Counted from the first letter of the stretch, positions 19,388 through 28,238 are shown. The stretch is 45,361 bases of DNA from Planctomycetota bacterium (GCA_963204965.1 CAUJKA010000133.1:1-45361); one strand, 5' to 3'. Made by a program: numbers and translations. The notes: a model not told the origin generated them from the sequence alone.

Positions 19388-19478
19388 ATCGTCGCTTCGC
19401 GACTCTCCATCCCTCGTTGCCCATTTCCTGGGATTGGCATCCCAGGCTGTAAAATACCATCGCGTCCGCGATTGAAAG
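19388..19478 (+). repeat. REP element, copy 1 (family A)
   Basis: First of three related copies. In order it carries a small hairpin GTCGC-TTC-GCGAC (19391-19403), a perfect 8-bp-stem hairpin CCTGGGAT-TGGC-ATCCCAGG (19427-19446), CTGTAAAATACCAT and a CGCG-TC-CGCG palindrome followed by ATTGAAA. Copy 2 (30908-30998, inverted) and copy 3 (31209-31298) share this order. It occupies most of the 174 bases between the zinc-ribbon and SRPBCC genes. Confidence 0.85.
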
Positions 19479-19526
19479 ACAGATTCTCCAACGGCAATTC
19501 GATTATCCAACCCAATCTGCTTAACC

Positions 19527-19982
19527 ATGACTCCAGTTCGAGCAACTGATGAATTGACAATTCCGTTCGCAATAGAAGACGTTTGGCGCGTACTGGTTAG
19601 AATCAGAGAATATCCGCAGTGGTGGCCACGTTCAGTTGGGTTGCGAGTGCTGAAGGAAGAGCCGGAAGTCGTTGGAAGCTCGCTCCAACTTAGGCCGCTG
19701 GGTGGACGAGCGTTCCAATGCCGCGTTCTGTCGATGGAAGAGCCCAGAGTGTTGTGCATGGAGTATTTTGGCGGCTTCATCGAAGGTCGTGGAGAATGGC
19801 GACTAGAAACCATCGGTGATGCAACGCGAGTTCAGTATGTTTTGGACGTGCAAGCCGCAGGGCTAATCGTCGCCTGCCTTGGGAGGATCATTCCCTTAGG
19901 GAAATTTCATTCAATGCAGATGAAAAGCGTACTTCAGAAACTTGAAACTAGAGTACGTAACCTTTCGAAGGATCGAAAGTAG
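19527..19982 (+). CDS. SRPBCC (START-like) family protein
   Basis: 151 residues, typical of the polyketide-cyclase / lipid-transport SRPBCC fold. The N-terminal pattern is diagnostic: a beta strand (TDELTIPFAIEDVWRVLVRIREYPQWWPRSVGLRVL) with the usual A--VW--L-----YP-WWP. Then come alternating strands (VVGSSLQLRPLGGRAFQCRVLSMEEP; RGEWRLETIGDATRVQYVLDVQ) and a long C-terminal helix (FHSMQMKSVLQKLETRVRN). These domains bind a hydrophobic ligand in a cavity, and the ligand cannot be predicted. No signal peptide is seen, so it should be cytoplasmic. It is convergent with the 587-residue secreted protein gene, with a hairpin between. Confidence 0.8.
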   Translation: MTPVRATDELTIPFAIEDVWRVLVRIREYPQWWPRSVGLRVLKEEPEVVGSSLQLRPLGGRAFQCRVLSMEEPRVLCMEYFGGFIEGRGEWRLETIGDATRVQYVLDVQAAGLIVACLGRIIPLGKFHSMQMKSVLQKLETRVRNLSKDRK

Positions 19983-20001
19983 TAACAATCTAACAACGTC
20001 G

Positions 20002-20037
20002 CACGATTGCAGGACGCTAATGCGACTTGCAATCGTG
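20002..20037. terminator. Long hairpin between convergent genes
   Basis: CACGATTGCA at 20002-20011 is the exact reverse complement of TGCAATCGTG at 20028-20037, with an inner CGC-TAAT-GCG pairing. It lies between the stop codons of the SRPBCC gene and the convergent secreted-protein gene, a natural place for a bidirectional transcript end. No T-run follows on either strand, so it could also be a repeat element. Confidence 0.45.
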
Positions 20038-20071
20038 AAATGTCGATATGAACGTCACGCTTTGCAGCAAC

Positions 20072-21835
20072 CTATTTCGCCTGCGAGACAAAATAGTACT
20101 TGTGCTGAATCCATGTTGGCTCGAGCTGACACTGAAGCATCATGTACCGCTTCGCATCGCCTCGAGGATCGGGACCGAGACTGCCTAGAGGCAATAGACT
20201 ACTTTGACCTTCGGGTATGTTGGTCATGCGAGTCACATAGCCTTCCAGTGTAAAGCTGGTCAATTTGCCTCCCGCATGTTCGCTAGCTCCCACTTCAGCC
20301 GATAACAGGGCTGCGGCAGCCGCTAACGATAATGGAGCTTTATTGGACTCGACCAAAAGGTCCTTTCGAAGGATCGGCAGCACAACTTTGCTGACTCGAT
20401 TATTCGAAAACACGAAGTAGAACCCATCATCGGCTTGCGTATACCACTGCGGCTTCTCCGAGCCATCGATGGGCAGTACTTTGGAACTCTTCACCGACTT
20501 GCCAACCAGCTTTTCAACTACGGTTGGTATCAAATCGGGTAGTGCTTTCATGATCACTGGAAGCGTGGCTTGACGATTTTGCTCATACATCCCAACGAAG
20601 TTATCCTTCGTGGTCAGCTCGGCCGTAGCGACGGAAGTAACAAGCGGTTCGCTTTGTGCGCTGGCCCATTCTTCTGCTGTCCGTTGTCGCCAACGCAATA
20701 GATCTTTGGTGGCGAGCTGATAGTTGTAGACATCCGAGTTCAGTTGGTAACTCTTCGCAAGTTCGTTCAAACTCTTCTGCAATGCGTCTTCCCAGGCGGC
20801 ATCGTCGGCTCGCAGCGTTAGTTCGGCGAGGACGCTTTGGATAGCTTGAAAACTCTGAAGGGCGCTATCCCGAGTCAAACCATCGCGGTTGACGTTGCCA
20901 GCTTCTCGTTTGACATAGTCGATGATGCTGGACTTGATTCTTGCGGTTAGATCGTCTGGCAAATTGGCCGGGGCTGCAGGACCAGTGGCAACGCTTGATT
21001 CTCCACTATGAGATGCAGAAGTACTGACAAATGCGTAAACTCGCAGTCGTTGAAGGTGCATCAATTGCCACTGCTTCGAGATCTTTTGTAGGCCCTCAGC
21101 TCCACTTCCACTGGTTAATGACTCTTCAAGTTGATTGATCAACTCATCCAGCTTGCTGCGCTCGGCTTGCTCCGCATCGCGGGCTTCGCGGTTGCGGAAA
21201 TTGGACATCGGGCCTGCAACTTCGCCAACAACCTTATTCATTGGAGTGTAGAACGGTTCTTTGTCGGTGTCGTGGAGTACTCCAGAAATCGATAAGATCT
21301 CTGATTGAATCTTCTCGATCGAATTCTCTGCCTGCTTGATCTCGCCATCTTGAAGCATTTTTAGCGTCTTCATGAACGCCTTTCCTCGAGCAGCCTGACC
21401 GTTGGCAAGCAGTTTGATTACCTTTTCGCGGTCCTTGCTAGCTTGTGGCGTTGCGTAATAGCGGCTGCGAACATCCAGCAACGCTCGATGATAAAACGCT
21501 GCGCGGAATCGCCAGTCCACCACAGCCGGCTCGCGATAGTGGTCTAGGAAAGCAAGCCATCGATTCAGTTGTCCAACCAAGAGATACATCTTGGCCATAT
21601 CTTTGGAATCAGGCGTGCCATCTTTGCTGAGCTTTTTCGTAAGTTCTTGCAGCGACTCTTCGACTTTAGCCACCGCGTTGTACATCCCCTTGGATGCTGG
21701 AACCACTCCGGCGTTTCCTAGATGTCCGAATGGACTCTCGGGCGTTGGCTCGGCGCGCTGAGCCCTAGCGGATTGGCTAACAACAAAAGTCCCTAGCCAT
21801 ATGCATGCGATGATAGAGCATATTGTGCGTTTCAT
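20072..21835 (-). CDS. Secreted protein of unknown function
   Basis: 587 residues. A clear signal peptide (MKRTICSIIACIWLGTFVVSQSARAQ) sends it out of the cytoplasm. The middle (about 50-260) is helical and charged, with heptad-like stretches (VAKVEESLQELTKKLSKDG, ARDAEQAERSKLDELINQLEESL) that may form coiled coils. The C-terminal third holds beta segments (KPQWYTQADDGFYFVFSNNRVSKVVLPILRKDLLV). I do not recognise a family. Its start codon overlaps the stop of the upstream lipoprotein in an ATGA arrangement, and GGAGG lies just before it, so the two are translated from one message and probably work together in the envelope. Confidence 0.75.
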   Translation of the reverse strand: MKRTICSIIACIWLGTFVVSQSARAQRAEPTPESPFGHLGNAGVVPASKGMYNAVAKVEESLQELTKKLSKDGTPDSKDMAKMYLLVGQLNRWLAFLDHYREPAVVDWRFRAAFYHRALLDVRSRYYATPQASKDREKVIKLLANGQAARGKAFMKTLKMLQDGEIKQAENSIEKIQSEILSISGVLHDTDKEPFYTPMNKVVGEVAGPMSNFRNREARDAEQAERSKLDELINQLEESLTSGSGAEGLQKISKQWQLMHLQRLRVYAFVSTSASHSGESSVATGPAAPANLPDDLTARIKSSIIDYVKREAGNVNRDGLTRDSALQSFQAIQSVLAELTLRADDAAWEDALQKSLNELAKSYQLNSDVYNYQLATKDLLRWRQRTAEEWASAQSEPLVTSVATAELTTKDNFVGMYEQNRQATLPVIMKALPDLIPTVVEKLVGKSVKSSKVLPIDGSEKPQWYTQADDGFYFVFSNNRVSKVVLPILRKDLLVESNKAPLSLAAAAALLSAEVGASEHAGGKLTSFTLEGYVTRMTNIPEGQSSLLPLGSLGPDPRGDAKRYMMLQCQLEPTWIQHKYYFVSQAK

Positions 21836-22425
21836 TCTAGGCCTCCTTCGATCATAGCTTCGAAAGTGCCAGTGACGGGGATCGATTGACCGGAAGCTGA
21901 AGCAAGTTGTCCGGAAGCGATTCGACCTTTCATTTTGCCATCAGTGATCGATTCTAAAGCCAGCGTGACAGGCTGTTCGGCAGCCGACATCCACGTAGTA
22001 TCTTTCGCGTCACTTTTGACGAACAGCGTCCCCGAAATCGATTGCCCGCTCAGCGCGTTGATCGTGCCGCTGGGTGTGTTGGCCTGAAAGAAGTACGAAG
22101 GAAAGCTCTCCCCGGCACTTTCGGAGTAGGAGCGAAGTTGCAAGACTGACCCGCGATCCTTGATGGTAACAAGGTTGATGAAGCTGGCTCCAAAAGCAAT
22201 CTCTTTGTCCAGCTTGAATTTGGCCTCTCCATCGGCGACAACCTGCTCTTTGGCTTGTTGCACAGACTCGGTGGCCTGTTTAGTAACCTCTTGAGCTTTG
22301 GCAGCGACTTTGTCAGACGCATTCCCCACAGACTCAGCCAATTGGTCACGCTGCTCTTTGCTGCAAGCGGCCAATAGAATCGTCAGTGCAGCCAAGCAAC
22401 TGACGGATCGTGATAGTTTCATCAT
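21832..22425 (-). CDS. Lipoprotein with amphipathic-helix repeats
   Basis: 197 residues from the ATG at 22425 (a second ATG directly follows; GGAG lies four bases upstream). The N-terminus is a lipoprotein signal with lipobox LAAC, giving a lipidated Cys near residue 22. The next 45 residues form an Ala/Lys/Glu-rich amphipathic helix (SVGNASDKVAAKAQEVTKQATESVQQAKEQV) with 11-residue-like periodicity. The remainder is beta-rich with Gly/Ser repeats (ITDGKMKGRIASGQLASASGQSIPVTGTF). A longer start at 22461 would hide the lipoprotein signal and is rejected. It overlaps the following secreted-protein gene by four bases (ATGA), which implies translational coupling. The function is unknown. Confidence 0.75.
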   Translation of the reverse strand: MMKLSRSVSCLAALTILLAACSKEQRDQLAESVGNASDKVAAKAQEVTKQATESVQQAKEQVVADGEAKFKLDKEIAFGASFINLVTIKDRGSVLQLRSYSESAGESFPSYFFQANTPSGTINALSGQSISGTLFVKSDAKDTTWMSAAEQPVTLALESITDGKMKGRIASGQLASASGQSIPVTGTFEAMIEGGLE

Positions 22426-22595
22426 AAGACTCCGGAAAAGTATAAATCCTCTTTCCCGCACCGCGCCGGGTAGTATAACTGGGCTTGGACGCGAGATTCA
22501 ACTATAGCTCGAAAAGTCGAGTCACTTTTAGCCGACTTTCCTACTATGCAGCTTTGCCGAACCAAGTATTGACGGTAAATCCGCGAAGAGCGATG

Positions 22596-24083
22596 TTAGC
22601 CTTCAACGGTTCGAGCTGGGGTAATGCTGAATCGATTGAGCAGGAGTAACGCGGCAGAAGCTACTACTAGAATAGCTAATGCTGTTGCCGAAAAGTTGTC
22701 GCCGAAGAAACACGGTTCGAAGAGCTTAAAGATCCATCGCCAAGCAGTGTGGTGCATTGCCAAGGCCGCTAGGACGAACACGCTGAGCGGCAACCGGTAA
22801 TTAGCCACTTGCATCGCGTAATAGCAGATCAGTCGCAGGCAAAGCGCTACGAGGGCCACAGTCCAAACTGCTTGCCAACCCAAACTTAGACCGATCAAGA
22901 GCATCAGTGAAATGATGTTTGTAGCTGACGGAACGCTGTAGTGATCTTCCGAAACAACATCAGATTCCGACTTGGTATCCGACTTGACTTCCAAAGGCTC
23001 ACTCTCCGTAGACGTTTCTTCTTGCTTGGGACTATTCAACGCTTTGCAGAAGTAGATCCAAGCAAACATCGCTCCAATTGCTGATCCAAATAAGCCGCCA
23101 ATCAGACTGCTTAAGAGTGCTTGTGTTAAAGCTGGAGGATAACTATCCGCGCTGACAATTGCTGGAACCGGTTGCAGGGAAGGTTGAGCAAACATTGGCG
23201 AGACAACTAGAAGCGAGCACACCAGAATGGCCAAGCCTGTTACCTTTTGACGATCGAAGTCAATCAGCATCCACGACAAGACCAAACAGAACAGTAAGCT
23301 GTGGTAGAGAAAGTAAAGAATGAGATCCCAGCGCAGTTCAAAGAGGACCCAGACAATTCCTGCATAGAGATTGGGAGTCCTGAGCGGTAGGTTTGCTCCT
23401 CCCGAAACCAACTCAACTGAAAACAGCAGTAGAAATATTGCAGCCGTAAGTGCTTCAACGATTGGATATTGAGATGAGATTGGATTTTGGCAAGTGCGAC
23501 ATCGCCCTTCCAATCGCAACCACCCAAATATGGGAACATTGTCGGTGGGACGAATACTGGAATTGCACTTGGGACAACGCGAAGCGCTGAAGACGACCGA
23601 CTTGTTTCTTGGCATTCGATAGGCGACAACGTTTAGGAAGCTACCCACGGTGGCACCTAACGAGATGATCCACAGGACGGCAATCGCTTTCATCGAATGA
23701 ACTTCGATCATTTGCGAGAGCGGCATTGCATCCATTCGCCGTTTTTGACTTGGCTCGCCGCTGTCCATCGAGTGAATTGCCACTGGGATCAACACCGAGT
23801 AACAGAGAAAACCTAGAAAGACCACCGCCAACAAGGGTCGATGCCACCCACGACGCGGCTTTTCTTTGACTGACGGCTCACTGACTGGCTGTTGATGAAC
23901 TTGCTGTTGAATGAGAGGCTGTTCAGGAGCCAGTTGCAAATCAGCATGCGAAACAGGATCTGTTTTATCTACACCTGGAATTGAGCCTGGAACTAAATTC
24001 GGATCCGCGGAAGTCGATGGAGGCTGCTTCGAATCGTCGCGTGGAAGTTCGTTGGGGAGATTGGGAGGAACTTCCGAGTTCAT
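22596..24083 (-). CDS. Prepilin peptidase (A24)-like membrane protein lacking the GxGD motif
   Basis: 495 residues, much longer than the usual 250-300. A Pro/Gln-rich cytoplasmic N-terminal tail (about 1-80) precedes the first membrane helix. The N-terminal methylase-type domain is well kept: GSFLNVVAYRMPR, then four zinc-binding cysteines (C170, C173, C195, C198) around NVPIFGWLRLEGR and PIVEALTA. The first catalytic aspartate is present (Asp275 in LIDFDRQKV). The second aspartate, normally in GxGD.K, cannot be found; an acidic Ser/Glu-rich cytoplasmic loop (SPKQEETSTESEPLEVKSDTKSESD) and further helices stand in its place. It therefore may no longer cleave prepilins, or may use another Asp. 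Full members cleave and N-methylate type IV pilins or pseudopilins. It appears monocistronic. Confidence 0.78.
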   Translation of the reverse strand: MNSEVPPNLPNELPRDDSKQPPSTSADPNLVPGSIPGVDKTDPVSHADLQLAPEQPLIQQQVHQQPVSEPSVKEKPRRGWHRPLLAVVFLGFLCYSVLIPVAIHSMDSGEPSQKRRMDAMPLSQMIEVHSMKAIAVLWIISLGATVGSFLNVVAYRMPRNKSVVFSASRCPKCNSSIRPTDNVPIFGWLRLEGRCRTCQNPISSQYPIVEALTAAIFLLLFSVELVSGGANLPLRTPNLYAGIVWVLFELRWDLILYFLYHSLLFCLVLSWMLIDFDRQKVTGLAILVCSLLVVSPMFAQPSLQPVPAIVSADSYPPALTQALLSSLIGGLFGSAIGAMFAWIYFCKALNSPKQEETSTESEPLEVKSDTKSESDVVSEDHYSVPSATNIISLMLLIGLSLGWQAVWTVALVALCLRLICYYAMQVANYRLPLSVFVLAALAMHHTAWRWIFKLFEPCFFGDNFSATALAILVVASAALLLLNRFSITPARTVEG

Positions 24084-24230
24084 GGATTCACGTAGCTGGA
24101 GTTTTTCTAGTTCTAGGTCGACTATCGCGGCGATATTGTAGCGTATCGAATCGAACTAAGGGTGCTCAGAATAGTTCAAGTTGTTTGAAACGCAGCGCTG
24201 CCGAAGTCGAACTAGGTCGACCAGTCGAGC

Positions 24231-25400
24231 TTACCTCTTTTTGGAACGTAGCGGCGTTCCAGCGCAGAGAGTGCAGGGGCGGCGAGTCAGCCAATGGCTC
24301 GCTCGTCGAATTCGCTTTCCAAGATTGCGACGAAGCACGCTGATGGGAGAAGCGGGGAGAGTCGGCGCATCGTGAAGATCATCTGCTCCATGCGGCCATT
24401 GGGCTAAACGATGAGCCATATCGTCGATCCAAGCCGGGCCGTAACCATCGTCAGGAATTTGCTGAACCAATTGCTGAGGCAACCGACGGACGCCAAGTCT
24501 TGCGCCGGACAGTCCACCAACTAAAGCACCCAGCGCGCTCACATCTCCACCTAGTCGAATTGCCGATGAAACCGCCTTTTGAAAATCCGTGGGATGACGC
24601 AGGAAGCAGTAGATTGCCATAACCACAGTTGGAACGATCTCGCCTGGTGTGCCGCTACCCCACCCAAATTGCCGAGCGACATAAGCCGCAGATTTGTCAT
24701 TTTCCAGGTAGCCCACCATCTGCTTGAGGCGATTAGCATACTCGCTACTGCAATCCATCTCCGAAAGAAACTTCGCAGCAGCAGGCGAATTAATCGCACC
24801 TCGTTCGGTGATCGATAGGTTGGTTAACCCAGCAAGTAGGTGACTGCCTTCGATGACAAGTGGATGTACATGTGTCAGCCGAGCCGAATGTTCAATCCAG
24901 TTGCGAGTACCCAGGTTCGTATTGTTGAGTGCCAGTACAATCAAGATCGAACGCGTTGCGTTGTCATTGCCAAGCGAATTGGACGCTTGGGGAGTCTTGC
25001 GGAAGCTTAGACAAGACTTCAAGCCAAAGCGACGACTGGCAGTTTTCATGTCTGTTGGAAAGCTGAGCGAAAACAAGGCAAGGCGTTTGCGCAGCGACTC
25101 ACCAAATTGTCCAATCTCCGTGCCCGACGAAACGATCGATTGCGCTGTCATCCAGACTTGACTGGTATTGAACCCGTAGATGCCTACATCTCGAGCAAAT
25201 CGGAAGCGAAGTGTTTGTCTCCCAAACAATTTAAGAGCTTGGCGAGAAGTCAGGCCATTACGCGCCTGACCGAGAGAATCGCCGATGGCGACTCCAAGCA
25301 TCATTCCATGAATATGTTCGCGCCGAAGTTGCGTCGAATGCATGAGAGGTTCTGCTAAACGAAGGGCGTGACCGATCGTTTGGAGCAAAGCGTGATTCAC
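24231..25400 (-). CDS. ADP-ribosylglycohydrolase-family protein, degenerate metal site
   Basis: 389 residues. The DraG/ARH-fold signature is seen in GMMLGVAIGDSLG (about 32-44), in HVHPLVIEGSHLLAG, and in LGGDVSALGALVGGLSGARLG near residue 283. Active enzymes bind two Mg ions with a (T/D)DDT motif near residue 78 and GGDTD near the C-terminus. Here these are NTS (78-80) and GGDVS (D286 kept, the following Asp replaced by Ser). A catalytically weak or inactive member, perhaps an ADP-ribose-binding protein, is therefore likely. The start is uncertain: GTG at 25400 is used, with ATG at 25343 possible, and neither has a good ribosome-binding site. A basic C-terminal tail rich in Arg (VLRRNLGKRIRRASHWLTRRP) is unusual for the family. 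Confidence 0.75.
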   Translation of the reverse strand: MNHALLQTIGHALRLAEPLMHSTQLRREHIHGMMLGVAIGDSLGQARNGLTSRQALKLFGRQTLRFRFARDVGIYGFNTSQVWMTAQSIVSSGTEIGQFGESLRKRLALFSLSFPTDMKTASRRFGLKSCLSFRKTPQASNSLGNDNATRSILIVLALNNTNLGTRNWIEHSARLTHVHPLVIEGSHLLAGLTNLSITERGAINSPAAAKFLSEMDCSSEYANRLKQMVGYLENDKSAAYVARQFGWGSGTPGEIVPTVVMAIYCFLRHPTDFQKAVSSAIRLGGDVSALGALVGGLSGARLGVRRLPQQLVQQIPDDGYGPAWIDDMAHRLAQWPHGADDLHDAPTLPASPISVLRRNLGKRIRRASHWLTRRPCTLCAGTPLRSKKR

Positions 25401-25456
25401 TGGTCTACGACGACTGGCGATCTCTCAAGCTTGTACAGCTACTCCAGCAAAGGCCA

Positions 25457-26926
25457 TTAGCGAACTTCGCAATCAAAACTGATTACTCCGCCCTTTTGAC
25501 CTTCGATCGGCGATTGGATGTCCCAGCGTAGGAGGCTTGATCCGGCATCATTAGGCTGGATTGTGAAAGCCGCTTCTACGCTGCATTGTTGACTCCCTTC
25601 AATATAACTCAACCGGGGTGACAGGCTGTCCATGATCACAGCATTCCCCAATTTCTGGCTGCCCATATTCTCGAATCGAACGGTAAATCTGATACGATCG
25701 CCAGGACTGGCCATTTGATGTGAGGCGGTTTTAGTCAACCGCATCGCACACTTATCGGGAGTTTCATAAAGATAAACTTCGGCGGCGTGCTTCGTATCGG
25801 TTACAAAGACCGCTTCTTGCTCGCCAAGTAGGACGCTGAGCGATTCGGGGTTGATCAGCGTGCCAACCTCAATGCGGCGTTCTAGCAACTGTAGCCACCC
25901 TCGATTGAGACTCTCTTCAACCACGGTTCGGCTTACGTTTGCCTTAGGTCCAACAATCGTGCCAATTGGCGTTGGTGGAACAATGGTGTCGATCGGAATC
26001 AATCGTTGTTGGTCGTTCAAACGATCCAGCAACATGACTTGCTTTTGTCCCACTGGCTTAGCAGCAAGTTCCATATTTCCAGTGGCGCTGCGATCGAGAA
26101 CCCCCTGAGCCGCTTGTGGTCCATGGACTCGTCCAGGAGCCAACGCATTCGCAGCCAGTGCTGCACCGGTGACTTGTCGAACAGCACCGAAACGTGGAGC
26201 GTAGACACAAGTACGATTGGATGGTTGCACACAAACTTTGCCACCCAGCGTTTCGTAGTACATCACCGTGTCAGTAGTATCGATGCCTACAGCACTCCAA
26301 TCCTTCTTGACGATCGTTGCGGGATCTTGGTCGCCGCCGTCGCAAATGTACTCTTGAGGATCGATGTCCCATCGCTGTGGATCACATGCGGTACAGCCGC
26401 AGTCCGAAGGTACTCCGCATCCGGAACCACAACCGCATGAGTCGGTGGTACACGAACCGTTGTTACACGATGCGGCAGCCTGCCGACGCAAACCGACAAG
26501 TTGAGCTTGCTGCGAATCGGTTGGCGTGTTGTAGCTGACTGGCACAACGCTTGAAGTAGTTGAAGCTAACTGAGCTGAGTTACTTGAGTTATTCTGAGCA
26601 GCAACTGTCGATGACTTATTTAAAGCTGGCTTAGCTGCAACTTGATTACTTGGACCTGTCCTGGGGATGGATCGCGAAGCTGAATTGTTGTGTGAAGCAG
26701 AGTTGATTGGCTGAGTGGAATTAGCAGCCACCGATTTCGAGTTGGTTTGCGGAGCGGTAGCTCCAGGGTTGAACAGCTTAGGCGAGAAGCTCACGATGCC
26801 TCCCGTCGATGAGCAACCTTGACTCAACAGGCCGACTAAGCCCATCGAACCAACTGCCAGCAACTTACGCAGTGCAGCTTTGTTGGGGAGGCATAGCAGT
26901 GTCTTGGCTCGAATGTTTTGCTTCAT
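25457..26926 (-). CDS. Cys-rich lipoprotein with C-terminal DUF11-type repeat
   Basis: 489 residues from the ATG at 26926; an upstream GTG at 26980 would bury the signal. The N-terminus is a lipoprotein signal ending LLSQGC (Cys near residue 38). A long Asn/Ser/Gln/Ala-rich region of low complexity follows (about 55-140). Eight cysteines crowd into residues 154-181 (C154, 159, 164, 166, 170, 176, 178, 181), suited to metal binding or disulfide cross-linking. The C-terminal 95 residues (CAMRLTKTASHQMASPGDRIRFTVRFENMGSQ...) match the DUF11 / conserved-repeat domain found in bacterial surface and outer-membrane complex proteins. It lies between genes for other envelope proteins on the same strand, which supports an outer-layer structural role. 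Confidence 0.8.
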   Translation of the reverse strand: MKQNIRAKTLLCLPNKAALRKLLAVGSMGLVGLLSQGCSSTGGIVSFSPKLFNPGATAPQTNSKSVAANSTQPINSASHNNSASRSIPRTGPSNQVAAKPALNKSSTVAAQNNSSNSAQLASTTSSVVPVSYNTPTDSQQAQLVGLRRQAAASCNNGSCTTDSCGCGSGCGVPSDCGCTACDPQRWDIDPQEYICDGGDQDPATIVKKDWSAVGIDTTDTVMYYETLGGKVCVQPSNRTCVYAPRFGAVRQVTGAALAANALAPGRVHGPQAAQGVLDRSATGNMELAAKPVGQKQVMLLDRLNDQQRLIPIDTIVPPTPIGTIVGPKANVSRTVVEESLNRGWLQLLERRIEVGTLINPESLSVLLGEQEAVFVTDTKHAAEVYLYETPDKCAMRLTKTASHQMASPGDRIRFTVRFENMGSQKLGNAVIMDSLSPRLSYIEGSQQCSVEAAFTIQPNDAGSSLLRWDIQSPIEGQKGGVISFDCEVR

Positions 26927-27018
26927 GGCATGACTCTTCAACACTACAGGATACCTTTTTGATTCGGTCAACACTGGCACTACCGGCGATCACAACTCAA
27001 CAGAGTTAACTTGTTAGG

Positions 27019-27864
27019 CTATCTTGCTTGAGGTACGCGAGGATAGTTCTCGGTTGGGTTCTCCGAATAGATCGGAGTGGCTCGTTCGACTGGAACAATT
27101 TCAGGCAATCTGCCTTCGCGAATTAGTGATTCACGATTCGGTGCGACTGGCAATGGAACCCACGGCGGGCAACCGTAAAGGAACTCCATCAAATCGCCGT
27201 TGGGATCGCTGGGGACCCGTGATCCAATTCGCAAGATTGCTAGGGGTTTACCGAGCACATCCGCGGATCGCAGAGCATTTTCGTTAGGACTAACGTCCAA
27301 CGTCATCTGTACGTCAGGTTTGGTTGCGACGGGATCAGCCACATCGGAGTCCTCGAGGTAGATTACGCGAGTAATCAATGCTCCGTTCAGAGCCAGTTCG
27401 AGGTCTTCATCGGTGAGGACGATTGGAATTGGAAAGCGATGTTCGCGACCGGGCTGCGGATAGGTACGATCGATGATTTCAAGCGTCGGAAAAAGTTCTT
27501 CGCCTTGACGATCGGGAATATTGGTTACATGGAATCGATAAACTGCCCCGACGAGCATGCCCGTTGTGACAGGAGCATCAATGGGTGGAAGGAATTGACC
27601 ATCGCGAGCGAGGCCAACTTTCAGACCTTTAGGACCAGTAATAGAAACGGCGGTAAAAGTACCGACGCCCTTTCTACGGCCAGCCACCTGAGCTGACGCA
27701 ACGACTCCTGGAGGCGCTGAAGCATTGAGCAAGTGGTGCGTAGTTTGAGGCAATGACCGCGATTGAGCGATTGCGGTCGAGCTGCTCAAGAGATTGACAA
27801 GACCGCCGATAGCAATCAGAGCTGCAAGGCCAAGTCCACTGGACCTAAGCGATCGTGTGTTCAT
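27019..27864 (-). CDS. Exported envelope protein, paralogue of the 28239-29486 product
   Basis: 281 residues with a signal peptide (MNTRSLRSSGLGLAALIAIGGLVNLLSSSTAIAQS). About residues 95-220 align with the 28239-29486 protein. Shared points are G-(V/I)(Y/F)R---TNI----GEEL(F/Y)PTLE, then IP(I/V)--T-(D/E)D----(L/I)-G--(I/V)T(R/K)VIYL-D, then G--LAI(L/I)RIG. This is a shared domain that I do not know by name. The C-terminal region contains PPWVPLP and a charged tail. It lies just downstream of the intrinsic terminator that ends its paralogue's transcript, so it has its own promoter in the gap. Its role is likely in the cell surface. Confidence 0.75.
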   Translation of the reverse strand: MNTRSLRSSGLGLAALIAIGGLVNLLSSSTAIAQSRSLPQTTHHLLNASAPPGVVASAQVAGRRKGVGTFTAVSITGPKGLKVGLARDGQFLPPIDAPVTTGMLVGAVYRFHVTNIPDRQGEELFPTLEIIDRTYPQPGREHRFPIPIVLTDEDLELALNGALITRVIYLEDSDVADPVATKPDVQMTLDVSPNENALRSADVLGKPLAILRIGSRVPSDPNGDLMEFLYGCPPWVPLPVAPNRESLIREGRLPEIVPVERATPIYSENPTENYPRVPQAR

Positions 27865-28031
27865 GTTTCAACCTGCCTGCTCGGGAGCTCGGAGTCAAGT
27901 GTGGGATCAATTGTGACAACGATTAAGTCGTGGCTCTAGCGCTTGCCACACTCCACGATTCAAATCTCGCAGCCAGTTAGAACACCGAAGCGTTCTTCTT
28001 GAAGCTGACAAGCTTGCGATCGTGATGTGGG
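27865..28031. other. Intergenic region upstream of the envelope protein gene
   Basis: Part of a 374-base gap between the two paralogous envelope genes. It must hold the promoter of the 281-residue protein on the minus strand, but I see no clear -35/-10 pair. The distal half of the gap holds the terminator, and 28064-28238 shows nothing else recognisable. Confidence 0.4.
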
Positions 28032-28063
28032 AAAAAGCGGTCGAGCCTAGGTGGCTCGACCGC
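28032..28063 (-). terminator. Rho-independent terminator of the 28239-29486 gene
   Basis: On the minus strand GCGGTCGAGCC (28063-28053) pairs perfectly over 11 bp with GGCTCGACCGC (28047-28037) across a five-base loop. Five Ts follow at once (28036-28032). This is a textbook intrinsic terminator placed about 175 bases after the stop codon at 28239. Confidence 0.9.
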
Positions 28064-28238
28064 CTCACTCATTAGGATCATTGTCTATTGCTTGGCTCGT
28101 CTAAGGCGTGGTTGGCGATCGTGTTTTGAAGTCCAATGGCCAACTGTAGGACTGAGCTTCGCTGTTTTGTCTGCAGCCATGCGTTTGATCGCTTGACTGT
28201 GTTAGGCATAGTTGTTCGTACTGAATTCGGTCGTCAGC

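Noticed and set aside
19349..19813. Minus-strand open frame of 154 codons over the SRPBCC gene
   Set aside because: It runs through a REP repeat and is antisense to a recognised SRPBCC domain; it has no family likeness or start signal.
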